Below, in pieces: positions 36,702-45,271 of a stretch of DNA of 64,000 nucleotides (positions within the stretch are counted from its first letter, which is position 1; every line of letters begins with the position of its first letter). The translations under genes were made by a program, and so were the position numbers. The notes beneath the pieces are model-generated. The model was not told the DNA's origin and searched no databases. It worked only from the letters and a program-made list of their open reading frames with translations. Origin of the DNA: Chryseobacterium luquanense (GTDB taxonomy: Bacteria; Bacteroidota; Bacteroidia; Flavobacteriales; Weeksellaceae); NCBI RefSeq assembly GCF_026460945.1, contig NZ_JAOVZV010000008.1:62001-126000 (forward strand), read 5' to 3'.

Positions 36702-38534
36702 ATGAGAGAAAATTTTATTGTTAAAATAATGATTAATAAACCCTTACACAGCTTTCACATTCCCGTTATGGGATTATCTTACACAATAGACAGCCCGATT
36801 CGTGTCGCACAATACGGAATTTCCTCAGTCATATCGATTATTGACGATGAAATTGTAGAAAAAATGAAAAATTTCTACAGCAAAAAGTTCAATCTCAACT
36901 ATTTTGGAATTTCAACAAAAACCGAAGATTACAGAGCGAAGAGAATTACAGATTATCTTGATATGATGGATGATATTGTAACTGAAAAATTTGAATCTTT
37001 CAAAGAAGAACTTTCTAAAAATACCGATGCTCTCAAAAACTTCATGACGATGCTTCCCAATACATCTGAATTGAAAAGTGGTTTTCAGAATATTCTAAAT
37101 CAAGGAGATTTTTTAGCTTTAAATATGAAAAATTTCCTTGAAAAGAATCTCGTTCCCGGAAGTATTGATGTGAATATCATGACCAAAGTAGATAAAGACA
37201 ATTATAAAAAAAACGAACAGCTTCCGGTAATTTATAATGATGCACATGCTTCTTTGCGTGGTTTTGCTCAAAGTAAAATTTCGTCATCAATGGTACTTTC
37301 CGCTGGAATGAATCCTCGATTATACAGTTATATCGAAGAATTTGATGATTTTTTCCCGGATTCTAATAACTTTATTAAAAAGAAAATCATTCTTAAAGTC
37401 AGTGATTTCCGTTCTGCGATGATTCAGGGAAATTTTTTGGCTAAAAAGGGACTCTGGGTTTCAGAATATAGAATTGAATCTGGTTTAAATTGCGGTGGTC
37501 ACGCTTTTGCTACAGAAGGTTTGTTGCTTGGTCCTATTATGGAAGAATTTAAGACAAAGAAAAACGAATTAATTTTTTCTGCACATTCGTTGATGATTAA
37601 AGCTTTAGAACAAAAAGGAAAAAATATTCCAAAAGAGCCTTTAGAAATGAAAATTACCGTTCAAGGTGGAGTAGGAACTTCTGAAGAACACAATTTTCTT
37701 TTAGAAAATTATAAGGTTGACAGCGTTGGTTGGGGTTCGCCATTTTTATTGGTTCCTGAAGCGACTTCAGTGGATTCTGAAACCCGAAATCTTTTAGCAA
37801 AATCAAAGCAAAATGATTTTTACCTGAGTAATATTTCCCCTTTGGGAGTTCCGTTTAATACAGTAAAAGGAACATCAAACGAAATTATAAAAAATCAAAA
37901 ACAAGCTAGAAATAAATATGGAAGTTCTTGTCCGAAAAAATTACTGGCATTAAGTAAAGAATATTCACCACAGGGAATTTGTACGGCATCAAAAAAATAT
38001 CAAGACATTAAACTAAATGAACTTGAAGATTTAAAAAATGAGTTAAACGAAAAGCAATTTCAATCTAAAAAAAATGCAATTACCGAAAAAGCTTGCCTTT
38101 GTGTAGGTTTAGTAAATTCGGCATATCTAGAAAACGGCATTGAAATCAAAGGTGAAAAGCAAGGTGTTGTGATTTGTCCGGGACCGAATCTGGCGTATTT
38201 CGATAAAGAATTATCGCTTTCAGAAATGGTTGGTCATATTTATGGAAATAGGAATGTGCTTTCAGAAATTGATCGGCCCAATATGTTTATTAATGAACTA
38301 AAAATGTATGTTGACCATTTACAAAAAGAAATTTTAAATTTTTCAGGAGATGTAGTTAATTCTCAAATCAAAAAATGGAATACTTTTAAATCAAATCTTT
38401 TTGAAGGAATCAATTATTATGAAGAACTTTTTAAATCTTCAACTTACTTTAAAAGTCATATAAATAGAATTCATACTGAACTTGAATATTATAAAACAGA
38501 ATTAGAGAAGATTAAAATCCCTAAATTGAATTAA
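36702..38534 (+). CDS. Large conserved-looking protein of unknown function, nitronate monooxygenase-like barrel segments
   Basis: 610 residues (or 601 from the second Met at 36729, just before PLHSFHIPVMGLSYTIDSPI). The start resembles the first strand of FMN-dependent TIM barrels such as nitronate monooxygenase/FabK (IPVMGLSYTIDSPIRVAQYG), and the centre has EMKITVQGGVGTSEEHNFLL and SVGWGSPFLLVPEATSVD, like their phosphate-binding region. Conserved-looking Cys: CGGHAFATEG, SSCPKK, GICTASK, CLCVG, VICPGPN. Soluble, no signal peptide. Enzymatic role is not known to me. Monocistronic with its own promoter and terminator. Confidence 0.7.
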   Translation: MRENFIVKIMINKPLHSFHIPVMGLSYTIDSPIRVAQYGISSVISIIDDEIVEKMKNFYSKKFNLNYFGISTKTEDYRAKRITDYLDMMDDIVTEKFESFKEELSKNTDALKNFMTMLPNTSELKSGFQNILNQGDFLALNMKNFLEKNLVPGSIDVNIMTKVDKDNYKKNEQLPVIYNDAHASLRGFAQSKISSSMVLSAGMNPRLYSYIEEFDDFFPDSNNFIKKKIILKVSDFRSAMIQGNFLAKKGLWVSEYRIESGLNCGGHAFATEGLLLGPIMEEFKTKKNELIFSAHSLMIKALEQKGKNIPKEPLEMKITVQGGVGTSEEHNFLLENYKVDSVGWGSPFLLVPEATSVDSETRNLLAKSKQNDFYLSNISPLGVPFNTVKGTSNEIIKNQKQARNKYGSSCPKKLLALSKEYSPQGICTASKKYQDIKLNELEDLKNELNEKQFQSKKNAITEKACLCVGLVNSAYLENGIEIKGEKQGVVICPGPNLAYFDKELSLSEMVGHIYGNRNVLSEIDRPNMFINELKMYVDHLQKEILNFSGDVVNSQIKKWNTFKSNLFEGINYYEELFKSSTYFKSHINRIHTELEYYKTELEKIKIPKLN

Positions 38535-38540
38535 TTTCTG

Positions 38541-38573
38541 ATACCCTGCGATAATTTCAAAGGGTATTTTTTT
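38541..38573 (+). terminator. Rho-independent terminator
   Basis: Stem ataccct (38541-38547) / agggtat (38561-38567) followed by seven T. Confidence 0.75.
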
Positions 38574-38582
38574 AGATATAAA

Positions 38583-39890
38583 TCAAAGTTCGCTCAACTT
38601 CTTACCAATATCTTTTAAAAATCTATTGTTTTTAGGTTCACCAATAATCTGACTTTTATAAGTACTATTTGAGCCTGAAAATAAATATGAAACAATACAT
38701 GCAATGGCCACATAAACACCGCATTCATTTCCAAATAACTCAATCGCCATAATACTACACGCAATCGGAGTATTAGTCGCTCCTGCAAAAACTGCTACAA
38801 AACCCATACCCGCCAAAAGTGCAATAGGCAAAGGAATGAAATAACCTAAAGCATTTCCTAGAGTTGCACCAATAAAAAATAACGGAGTAACTTCTCCACC
38901 TTTAAAACCAGCAGCCAAAGTCATCATTGTAAAAATCATTTTTAATGCAAAATCATAAGCAGGAAGTTGCTGTTCGAAAGAATCAACAATTGTAGGAATT
39001 CCTAAACCGATGTATTTTGCTGTTCCAATTAACCAAACCAAAACTGCGATTATAATTCCGCCAATGAATGGTCGAAGTGGAGGATAATTAATTTTAGATT
39101 TAAAAATACCTCCGATTTTATGAATGGTTGTACTGAAAATAGCTGCACAAATCCCAAAGAAAATTCCGGCGATGACGGTATAAAGAATATTTAAAAATGA
39201 AATTTCGGGAATAAAATTAATCTTGTACTGAGTATGGTGCGTATTCCATAATTTTGTAATTAAATCTGCAATTACAGCTGCAGAAATTGCCGGGAATAGA
39301 GCGTTATATTTTAATCTGCCAACAACAAAAACTTCCAACCCGAAAATTGCTCCCGCTAAAGGCGTTCCGAAAACCGAACCGAATCCTGCTGCAATTGCAG
39401 AAATAATTAAAATTTTTCTATCGTCTGTTGATAATTTTAATGGTTTTGAAAATTGATCAGCAATTGCTCCTGCCATTTGTAAAGCAGTTCCTTCACGACC
39501 AGCTGAACCTCCGAAAAAATGAGTAATCATAGTTCCTAAATAGACAAAAGGCGCCATTTTTAAAGGAATAGTTTTTTGAGGATTGTGAATAGTTTCAATC
39601 AATAAATTATTCCCACTTTCAACGTCTTTTCCAAAGTAATGATAGAGTAATCCAACTAAGAATCCGCCCAAAGGTAAAAAAGCAATCAGCCAAAGATGAT
39701 TTTCTCTGAATTGCGTTGCCCATTCTAAAGTCTGAAGAAAAAATGCAGAAGCACTTCCTATTAAAATTCCAATTATGAAAGTGATAAAAAGCCATTTCAG
39801 CACAAAAAGTGCAGAAGGATATTTTCTGAAAAATAATTTAATTAAAATAATTAGAATTTTAAAAACTGATTTTTTGTTATTTCTAAACAT
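38583..39890 (-). CDS. CLC-family fluoride/proton antiporter
   Basis: 435 residues from ATG 39890 (MFRNNKKSVFK, preceded by CAGGA); an in-frame Met at 39920 abuts the riboswitch and is less likely. About ten membrane helices. GGSAGREGTALQMAG is the CLC selectivity motif GREGP with Thr in place of Pro, a mark of the fluoride-specific CLC-F branch; GSVFGTPLAGAIFGLEV and AAGFKGGEVTPLFFIGATLG follow. Its upstream region is a fluoride riboswitch. It exports F- in exchange for H+ to relieve fluoride toxicity. Confidence 0.9.
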   Translation of the reverse strand: MFRNNKKSVFKILIILIKLFFRKYPSALFVLKWLFITFIIGILIGSASAFFLQTLEWATQFRENHLWLIAFLPLGGFLVGLLYHYFGKDVESGNNLLIETIHNPQKTIPLKMAPFVYLGTMITHFFGGSAGREGTALQMAGAIADQFSKPLKLSTDDRKILIISAIAAGFGSVFGTPLAGAIFGLEVFVVGRLKYNALFPAISAAVIADLITKLWNTHHTQYKINFIPEISFLNILYTVIAGIFFGICAAIFSTTIHKIGGIFKSKINYPPLRPFIGGIIIAVLVWLIGTAKYIGLGIPTIVDSFEQQLPAYDFALKMIFTMMTLAAGFKGGEVTPLFFIGATLGNALGYFIPLPIALLAGMGFVAVFAGATNTPIACSIMAIELFGNECGVYVAIACIVSYLFSGSNSTYKSQIIGEPKNNRFLKDIGKKLSEL

Positions 39891-39895
39891 AATTT

Positions 39896-39929
39896 CCTGA
39901 TTAAATGGTAAAACATTCAATTAATCAGG
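39896..39929 (-). promoter_or_regulatory. Alternative hairpin sequestering the CLC ribosome binding site
   Basis: CCTGATTAA (minus strand, 39929-39921) is a perfect complement of TTAATCAGG (39904-39896), which contains the Shine-Dalgarno-like CAGG before the ATG at 39890. The CC of the first arm is also the end of the aptamer stem, so both pairings cannot form at once: a plausible translational switch. Confidence 0.65.
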
Positions 39930-39976
39930 CGCCATCAGCTTTTCAAGGCGGTTGGGTAAGGAAGACACCATTTCCT
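39925..39976 (-). ncRNA. Fluoride riboswitch (crcB motif)
   Basis: On the minus strand AGGAA and UUCCU enclose AUGGUGUC (39976-39961); then follows CCGCC, GAAAAGCUGAUGGCGCC. GGUGUC pairs with GGCGCC as in the aptamer long-range stem, and the CUGAUGGC signature is present at the same place as in known crcB RNAs. The transcript's predicted -7 box is at 39989-39996. It should activate the CLC gene when fluoride binds. Confidence 0.85.
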
Positions 39977-39988
39977 TTTTCGAAAGGA

Positions 39989-39996
39989 CAAATTTA
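39989..39996 (-). promoter_or_regulatory. -7 promoter box TAAATTTG for riboswitch/CLC transcript
   Basis: TAnnTTTG match 13 bases before the first aptamer stem, consistent with a transcript beginning just ahead of the riboswitch. Confidence 0.6.
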
Positions 39997-40162
39997 CAAT
40001 AAAATATAATTTCTCAGATAATTTAATTATAATTTTCAGTTCTAAATTAATTCAATCGAAATTTTCTATAGCAGAAATCTTTATTAAAACTAGAGTGTGA
40101 AAGGATTTTTTAAGGTTGTTTCATAAATTAGCAATACTATTAAAATTTAATACAATCTATTT

Positions 40163-41107
40163 ATGGAAAGAAGAAAAATAAAAAATACTGATCTTTTAGT
40201 AGCACCAATTAATTTTGGTGGAAATGTTTTTGGGTGGACTTTAGATGAGAAGCAGTCTTTTGATATTTTAGATCGGTTTACAGCAGGAGGTTTTAATTTT
40301 ATTGATACAGCCGATACTTATTCTTGGTGGGTAAATGGAAAGGGTGGTCAGTCTGAAGAAATCATTGGGAAATGGATGAAGCAGAGAAACAACCGAAACG
40401 ATTTTGTTATTGCCACAAAAGTGGGTTCGGAAACAAAAGAGCATGGTTTTGATATTAGTAAAAAACATATTTTAAAGTCGGTTGACGAATCTCTTACTAG
40501 GCTTCAAACCGATCATATTGATCTTTATTATACCCATTTTGATGATAACAAAACTCCGGTTGAAGAAACCTTAGAAGCATATGATGAAATTATTAAAGCC
40601 GGAAAAGTTCGTTACATTGCCGCTTCAAACATTTCACCGGAAAGGTTAAAAGAATCTTTTGAAGTTGCAGAAAAAAATAATCTTCCAAAATACGTTGCTT
40701 TACAACCGCACTACAATTTATTGGAAAGAGAAAAGTTTGAAACTCAATATGCTGATTTGGTTAAAGAATATGATTTGAGTGTTTTTACCTATTGGTCATT
40801 GGCGGCAGGTTTCCTTACCGGAAAATATCGTAACGAAGATGATTTAAATAAAAGCGCAAGAGGAGAGGGGGTGAGAAAATATCTAGATGAAAAAGGTTTG
40901 AATGTTTTAAAAGCTTTGGATGAAATCAGTGTGAAACATCAAACGAGTCAGGCTTCGATTGCATTAGCTTGGCTTTTAGCAAATCCTTTAGTGACGGCTC
41001 CCATTGTAAGTGCCACAAGTGAATATCAATTAAAGACATTGTTTGCTGCTCCGGAATTAAACTTAAGTTCAGAAGATATTGAACTTTTGAATACAGTAAG
41101 TAGATAA
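40163..41107 (+). CDS. Aldo/keto reductase
   Basis: 314 residues. Catalytic Asp/Tyr in FIDTADTYSWW, Lys in FVIATKVGSET and His in LYYTHFDD (residues about 45-125). Late segments QASIALAWLLANPLVTAPIVSAT bind NADPH. It reduces aldehydes or ketones (or oxidises alcohols) with NADP(H); the substrate is unknown. Cytoplasmic, monocistronic, terminated by the hairpin at 41127-41157. Confidence 0.93.
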   Translation: MERRKIKNTDLLVAPINFGGNVFGWTLDEKQSFDILDRFTAGGFNFIDTADTYSWWVNGKGGQSEEIIGKWMKQRNNRNDFVIATKVGSETKEHGFDISKKHILKSVDESLTRLQTDHIDLYYTHFDDNKTPVEETLEAYDEIIKAGKVRYIAASNISPERLKESFEVAEKNNLPKYVALQPHYNLLEREKFETQYADLVKEYDLSVFTYWSLAAGFLTGKYRNEDDLNKSARGEGVRKYLDEKGLNVLKALDEISVKHQTSQASIALAWLLANPLVTAPIVSATSEYQLKTLFAAPELNLSSEDIELLNTVSR

Positions 41108-41126
41108 TTAAATAAGTTTAAAATTG

Positions 41127-41157
41127 AAACCTCCTGTAATTGATTTTCAGGAGGTTT
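41127..41157 (+). terminator. Terminator after aldo/keto reductase
   Basis: Perfect 10-bp stem aaacctcctg/caggaggttt with an 11-base loop. Confidence 0.7.
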
Positions 41158-41170
41158 ACTGATAAGTACT

Positions 41171-41353
41171 TTAAAATTGTAAAATGTTTTTATCTAAATC
41201 TTGATAAAGTAAAATTTTCCAATGATTTTCTGTCGCTTCTTTCTGCCATTTGATGCGTAATTGCATTGCTTTTTTATCATCATAATCACTTTTGTAGGCA
41301 ACATGATATTTCAAATAAGATTCCACCAACAATTTCAAAATAGATTTCTTCAT
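41171..41353 (-). CDS. Small hypothetical protein downstream of MBL-fold remnant
   Basis: 60 codons, ATG at 41353. The peptide is Lys-rich and aromatic (MKKSILKLLVESYLKYHVAY, then KWQKEATENHWKILLYQ), probably helical and soluble. No recognised family. It lies 24 bases downstream of the decayed MBL gene on the same strand, preceded by a weak GGGAAA ribosome-binding site. It could be a real short gene or chance. Confidence 0.4.
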   Translation of the reverse strand: MKKSILKLLVESYLKYHVAYKSDYDDKKAMQLRIKWQKEATENHWKILLYQDLDKNILQF

Positions 41354-41377
41354 TTATATTTCCCTGATCTTCATTCA

Positions 41378-41814
41378 TCAAACAATATTTTGTTGTTGAA
41401 TTAATGATTCTAAAACTTCAAAATCAAAAGAAGGATTTCCGCAACTTTCGAAAGCAAAATCGAGTTCTCTGTTTTGAATATACATTTTAGCATTTGGAAA
41501 CGTAGGTTTAAAACCGTTATCTGTTTTCAACAACATTCCGTTGATGTGATCTTTATGTAAATGAGACAGAACGATTTTAGTTATTTGGTCAGGATGAATA
41601 TTTTCTATCTCGAGAATTTCAGTGATAACTAATTTTCCGGCTTTAGTTTTCCAACCAAAACTGGCACTGATAAGAATGTAATCATTTTTTGTAATAATTA
41701 AAAAGGCTGTGTCGACATTTTTATTCCTCTCGCTTCAGGATTTTCTTTCAGAATTTTGAATTTTTTTAATTTGCCAGCAATAAAATTGTCTTCTTTTAAA
41801 GGAATGATTTTCAT
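41378..41814 (-). pseudogene. Decayed MBL-fold metallohydrolase
   Basis: The ATG at 41814 opens MKIIPLKEDNFIAGKLKKFK and the frame stops after 38 codons at 41698. A +1/-1 shift at the A5 run (around 41715-41730) continues into NVDTAFLIITKNDYILISAS, then the zinc motif HLHKDH in VLSHLHKDHINGMLL, and a stop at 41378. The protein is both frameshifted and C-terminally short (about 145 residues in total, against 230-300 for intact MBL hydrolases). A -7 box (41867-41874) still stands upstream. Confidence 0.75.
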
Positions 41815-42501
41815 TTTTAATTAGTCAGTCTCCAAATAATATTTTTGGTAGCAATATTCGGAGTTGCAAAGGTAGAATTGATAGTGTTTTTGTTTAAAAA
41901 AAGTCTTTTAATCTTATGATTATTTAAATGAAAAAAATAAAAAAATTAAAGATAAAAAAAGAATTTTCCAATGAAAATCAACATTGGCACTAAAAGTGCA
42001 ACAGAAGGGTGAAGCTTCCCAAAGAAACACTAATTATTTTCTTGAAATTTATTATTTGATATTCAAAAAAAACGTAATTTTAATTAAGGATAGTGAATTA
42101 TTTTATTTAGTGAGAAATTTAATCATAAATGATTTGTTTTACATTATATCATTGTAATCAATTGTTATTTTATAAAGAAATTTCACTTCTGTAAAGTTTA
42201 ATAGAGAATATTAAATTTTACTTCATTTTTTATTAATCTTAGATGTAGTATTTTTGCACTTTTTATTTTAAGAAAAAATACACTGACAAGGAAATAAATT
42301 TAGGTTTTTCTACACTTAGTGAAACCGGATGAGAAAAAAAATCGTAAATAAGAAATATATGTTCCACAATTCTCACTAAAGAGATGTATATTTGTGAATG
42401 TGAAGTTCTATTAAGTCTTTTGTAAACAGTAGGTTACAGGCGATTTAGAATTTTTAAATATTATTGAAAAGTTGCTTATAGCAAAAATTAAATAGAAAAC
42501 G
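41815..42501. other. Gene-free AT-rich region before tetR
   Basis: Contains a minus-strand TACCTTTG box (41867-41874) for the MBL remnant and a plus-strand TATATTTG box (42387-42394) for the TetR gene. No supported coding sequence; largely AT-rich. Confidence 0.5.
42387..42394 (+). promoter_or_regulatory. -7 promoter box TATATTTG for tetR-like gene
   Basis: TAnnTTTG match 107 bases before the ATG at 42502, implying a leader of about 100 bases. Confidence 0.5.
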
Positions 42502-43125
42502 ATGCCTAGAAAAGTTGTACAAGGTCCTATTAGGGACAAAGAAAAAACAAAACAAAAACTACTCAATGCAGTAGGAAAGATTTTGAAAACCAAAGGATAT
42601 TCCGGATTAATGGTAAGTAAAATTGCTGCAGTTGCAGGGTTTGACAAAAAATTAATTTATGAATATTTTGGAAGTACTGATAAGCTTATTGATGAGTATA
42701 TCAGATCGCAGGATTACTGGAGTAAATTTGAAGCAGGTGATGATGTAGACTTATCAGACGGAGGAAAAGAATTGTCTAAAATGGCAATTGTAAACCAGTT
42801 TGAAAGTTTAAAGAAAAACAAAGAACTTCAAAAAATCCTTGTTTGGGAAATGTCAGAAAGCAGACCTATTCTGAAGAAAATTTTAGATCAGAGAGAAGAA
42901 GTAGGAGAAGTATTATTCAAAAATATTACAGATCCTCATTTCGGAGACAAGTCTGAGGAATATAGAGCTATTACAGCACTTCTAATTGCCGGTTCTTATC
43001 ATTTGAATTTATATACAGGTCATAACGGAAGTACGTTTTGCGGTATCGATATGAAAAGTGAAGAAGGAAGGAAGAAGATTGAAAAAGCTATTGTAGATAT
43101 TATCGACTTCGCTTACAATAAATAA
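42502..43125 (+). CDS. TetR family transcriptional regulator
   Basis: 207 residues. N-terminal TetR helix-turn-helix at about 10-60: KEKTKQKLLNAVGKILKTKG, YSGLMVSKIAAVAGFDKKLIYEYFGSTDKLIDEYI. The remaining helices form a ligand domain with no recognisable ligand clue. Targets are unknown; it may repress its own promoter or nearby genes. Followed 89 bases later by dnaX on the same strand, which has its own -7 box. Confidence 0.9.
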   Translation: MPRKVVQGPIRDKEKTKQKLLNAVGKILKTKGYSGLMVSKIAAVAGFDKKLIYEYFGSTDKLIDEYIRSQDYWSKFEAGDDVDLSDGGKELSKMAIVNQFESLKKNKELQKILVWEMSESRPILKKILDQREEVGEVLFKNITDPHFGDKSEEYRAITALLIAGSYHLNLYTGHNGSTFCGIDMKSEEGRKKIEKAIVDIIDFAYNK

Positions 43126-43202
43126 TAATCTATTGCCCAAACCTTAGCAATATTTTACATGAAATTTGAAGATTTTAATTTTTAAATTAAAACTATATTT
43201 CT

Positions 43203-43210
43203 TACTTTTG
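43203..43210 (+). promoter_or_regulatory. -7 promoter box TACTTTTG, leaderless dnaX start
   Basis: TAnnTTTG match ending four bases before the dnaX ATG at 43215, implying transcription starts at the start codon. Confidence 0.6.
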
Positions 43211-43214
43211 GGCA

Positions 43215-44920
43215 ATGGAAAATTTTATCGTATCTGCAAGAAAGTACCGTCCGCAACAGTTTGATACTGTTGTTGGGCAATCTCATATTACAGATACGCT
43301 GGAACATGCTATTGAAGAAAATCAATTGGCACAGGCGCTGTTGTTTTGCGGACCTCGTGGTGTCGGCAAAACGACTTGTGCCAGAATTTTAGCAAGAAAA
43401 ATCAACGAAAAAGATGGTTCTGTCTCAGAAGATGGTTTTGCTTACAATATTTATGAGCTGGATGCGGCGTCTAATAACTCTGTTGACGATATTCGTGAGT
43501 TGATTGATCAGGTGCGCTTTGCACCACAAGTTGGCCAGTATAAAGTCTATATTATTGATGAGGTTCACATGTTGTCTTCTGCTGCGTTTAATGCCTTTCT
43601 TAAAACTTTGGAAGAGCCACCTGCTCATGCAATCTTTATCTTAGCAACCACTGAAAAGCATAAAATTATCCCTACAATTTTATCGCGTTGTCAGATTTAT
43701 GATTTTAAAAGAATTACAATTCTTGATATTCAGAATCATTTAAGAGGAATTGCAGAAAAAGAAAATGTAAAGTATGAAGATGATGCTTTGTATCTGATTG
43801 CACAAAAAGCAGATGGTGCGTTGAGAGATGCACTTTCTATTTTTGACAGACTTTCTACCTTTTCTCAGAAAAATATTACGCTTGCTAAGGCTGCTGAAGT
43901 CTTAAATATTTTAGACTACGATCAATATCTGAAAATTGTTGATTTAGCTAAAGAAAATAAAATTCCTGAAGTACTTTCTGCTTTTAATGAAATTGTAAAA
44001 AAAGGTTTTGATCCACATTTATTTATAGCGGGATTGGGAAATCATTTCCGTGATTTGATGATGGCTCAAAATCCGTCAACCATGGATTTGATTGAAGTGG
44101 GAGAGCAGACCAAAGTTAAATTTACAGAACAGGGACAAAAATGGAGTCCGCAACATTTAATTGACGGAATCGAAATCTGTAATCATGCAGATATTAATTA
44201 TAAAAATTCAAAAAATCCTAGACTTACCGTTGAAATTGCGTTAATGCAATTGTCTTCTCTTTCTGCCGGTGGCGAATTAGCTAAAAAAAAAAGTTTATAA
44301 TATTAGCTCCATTTCTGGATGAGAAACAGGAAGTAAAATTACCAACTCAAATTCAGGAGAAAAAAAGTGAAGAAATAAAAGTTCAAACTAAAGTTGCTGA
44401 ACCTGAAAAAACATCACAACCTGTTACTAAAGCTTCCAAGCCTTTATCTAAACCCAATATTTCTTCGGGTTTCAGTATCAATTCATTCTTAAATCAAGAA
44501 GAGAAAACTGAAGAAAAAGAAAATACTACTGTTGTCAACTCCGAAAATCTGCCGGAACATCATTTTACAGATACCGATATTCAGACAGAATGGACTGTAC
44601 TTTTAAAACAGCTTCGAACCAAAGACCCGGTAATTTTTAATGCAATAAAAGCTTTTAAGCTCATTAAAATTGACGAAAAAATCATTGAGATTTCTTATCC
44701 GTCAGATTCTGCTAAAATAGAATTTGATAAAATCAGTATTGAATTTTTTAATCATTTTAAACATAAAGTACATAATCATTCTATCGAGTTTCAGTTTAAA
44801 AAAGATCATGAAAATCTAAAAATTGAAGTGATGACTAAGAAGAAAATTTTTGAAAAATTTATTGAAATGAATCCTCTTTTAAAAGATTTAGATGATTTAA
44901 TGAGGTTTGATTTGTCATAA
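43215..44920 (+). CDS. dnaX: DNA polymerase III gamma/tau subunit, long form needs a -1 shift at A10
   Basis: The zero frame (43215-44300, 361 residues) holds the complete clamp-loader ATPase: Walker A GPRGVGKTTCARI, Walker B/DExH YIIDEVHMLSS, SRC motif LSRCQIYDF, lid and collar domain. It ends AKKKSL at TAA 44298-44300. At the A10 run (44283-44292) the -1 frame continues as KFIILAPFLDEKQE for about 210 further residues to TAA 44918-44920, giving a tau-like tail. So short (gamma-like) and long (tau-like) products are expected. The zinc-binding Cys module after Walker A is missing (ARKINEKDGS leads straight to the DAASNN motif). Loads the beta clamp on DNA. Confidence 0.9.
44283..44292 (+). 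other. Slippery A10 run in dnaX
   Basis: Ten A followed by G, read as AAA AAA AAA AGT TTA TAA in the zero frame. Slippage by -1 (or one extra A in the mRNA) opens the 3' frame to 44920; +1 meets a stop within a few codons. Comparable in kind to the A-rich shift sites in other bacterial dnaX genes. Confidence 0.75.
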
Positions 44921-44925
44921 ATTTA

Positions 44926-44933
44926 TATATTTG
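44926..44933 (+). promoter_or_regulatory. -7 promoter box TATATTTG for the aromatic leader/DAHP synthase transcript
   Basis: TAnnTTTG match just after dnaX, with TTTG at 44906-44909 upstream. It would begin a leader of about 330 bases ahead of the DAHP synthase gene. Confidence 0.55.
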
Positions 44934-44973
44934 CTTAATATTTACAAAAACAAAGATAAAATACAGTATAAAA

Positions 44974-45120
44974 TTGGAACATTCCAAACTTCCATATACT
45001 CCTGATTTTACTCAAACAATCAGTTTTGCACCTGCTTATTTCTTAAGCAGTTATCTTTCTTTTGCTACATTTTATTATAGAAATTTTAGAAGTTATTATC
45101 GATTTTATTGGTATAGCTAA
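44974..45120 (+). CDS. Aromatic-rich leader peptide (candidate attenuation peptide)
   Basis: 48 codons from a TTG at 44974 to TAA 45118-45120. The last 19 residues, FATFYYRNFRSYYRFYWYS, hold four Phe, six Tyr and one Trp (11 aromatic). It lies 151 bases upstream of the DAHP synthase/chorismate mutase gene, in the same direction, and behind its own -7 box. Starved Phe/Tyr/Trp-tRNA would stall ribosomes at the end of the peptide, as in known leader-peptide attenuation. The start is uncertain because no ATG is in frame. Confidence 0.7.
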   Translation: MEHSKLPYTPDFTQTISFAPAYFLSSYLSFATFYYRNFRSYYRFYWYS

Positions 45121-45145
45121 TTCAATTTCTTTCTTAAAAACTATA

Positions 45146-45168
45146 AGGAACTCTGTGTTAAGATTCCT
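45146..45168 (+). other. Possible attenuator hairpin after the leader peptide
   Basis: aggaa(c)tct (45146-45154) pairs with agattcct (45161-45168), eight pairs with one bulged C, loop gtgtta; downstream sequence is T-rich (aattttt at 45179-45186). ttctttc (45126-45132) could also pair with gaaagaa (45202-45208) as an alternative structure. The assignment is tentative. Confidence 0.4.
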
Positions 45169-45271
45169 GATTTCATAACAATTTTTGAACTACATTTTTT
45201 TGAAAGAATTATAAAGTAACTTTATAATACATATACTATTGCGCTTAATTTAAAATAAAATTTACAACAAT

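Noticed and set aside
42001..42020. Palindrome-like gggtgaagcttccc before tetR
   Set aside because: The match fails at two of seven pairs and no binding protein or promoter context supports it.
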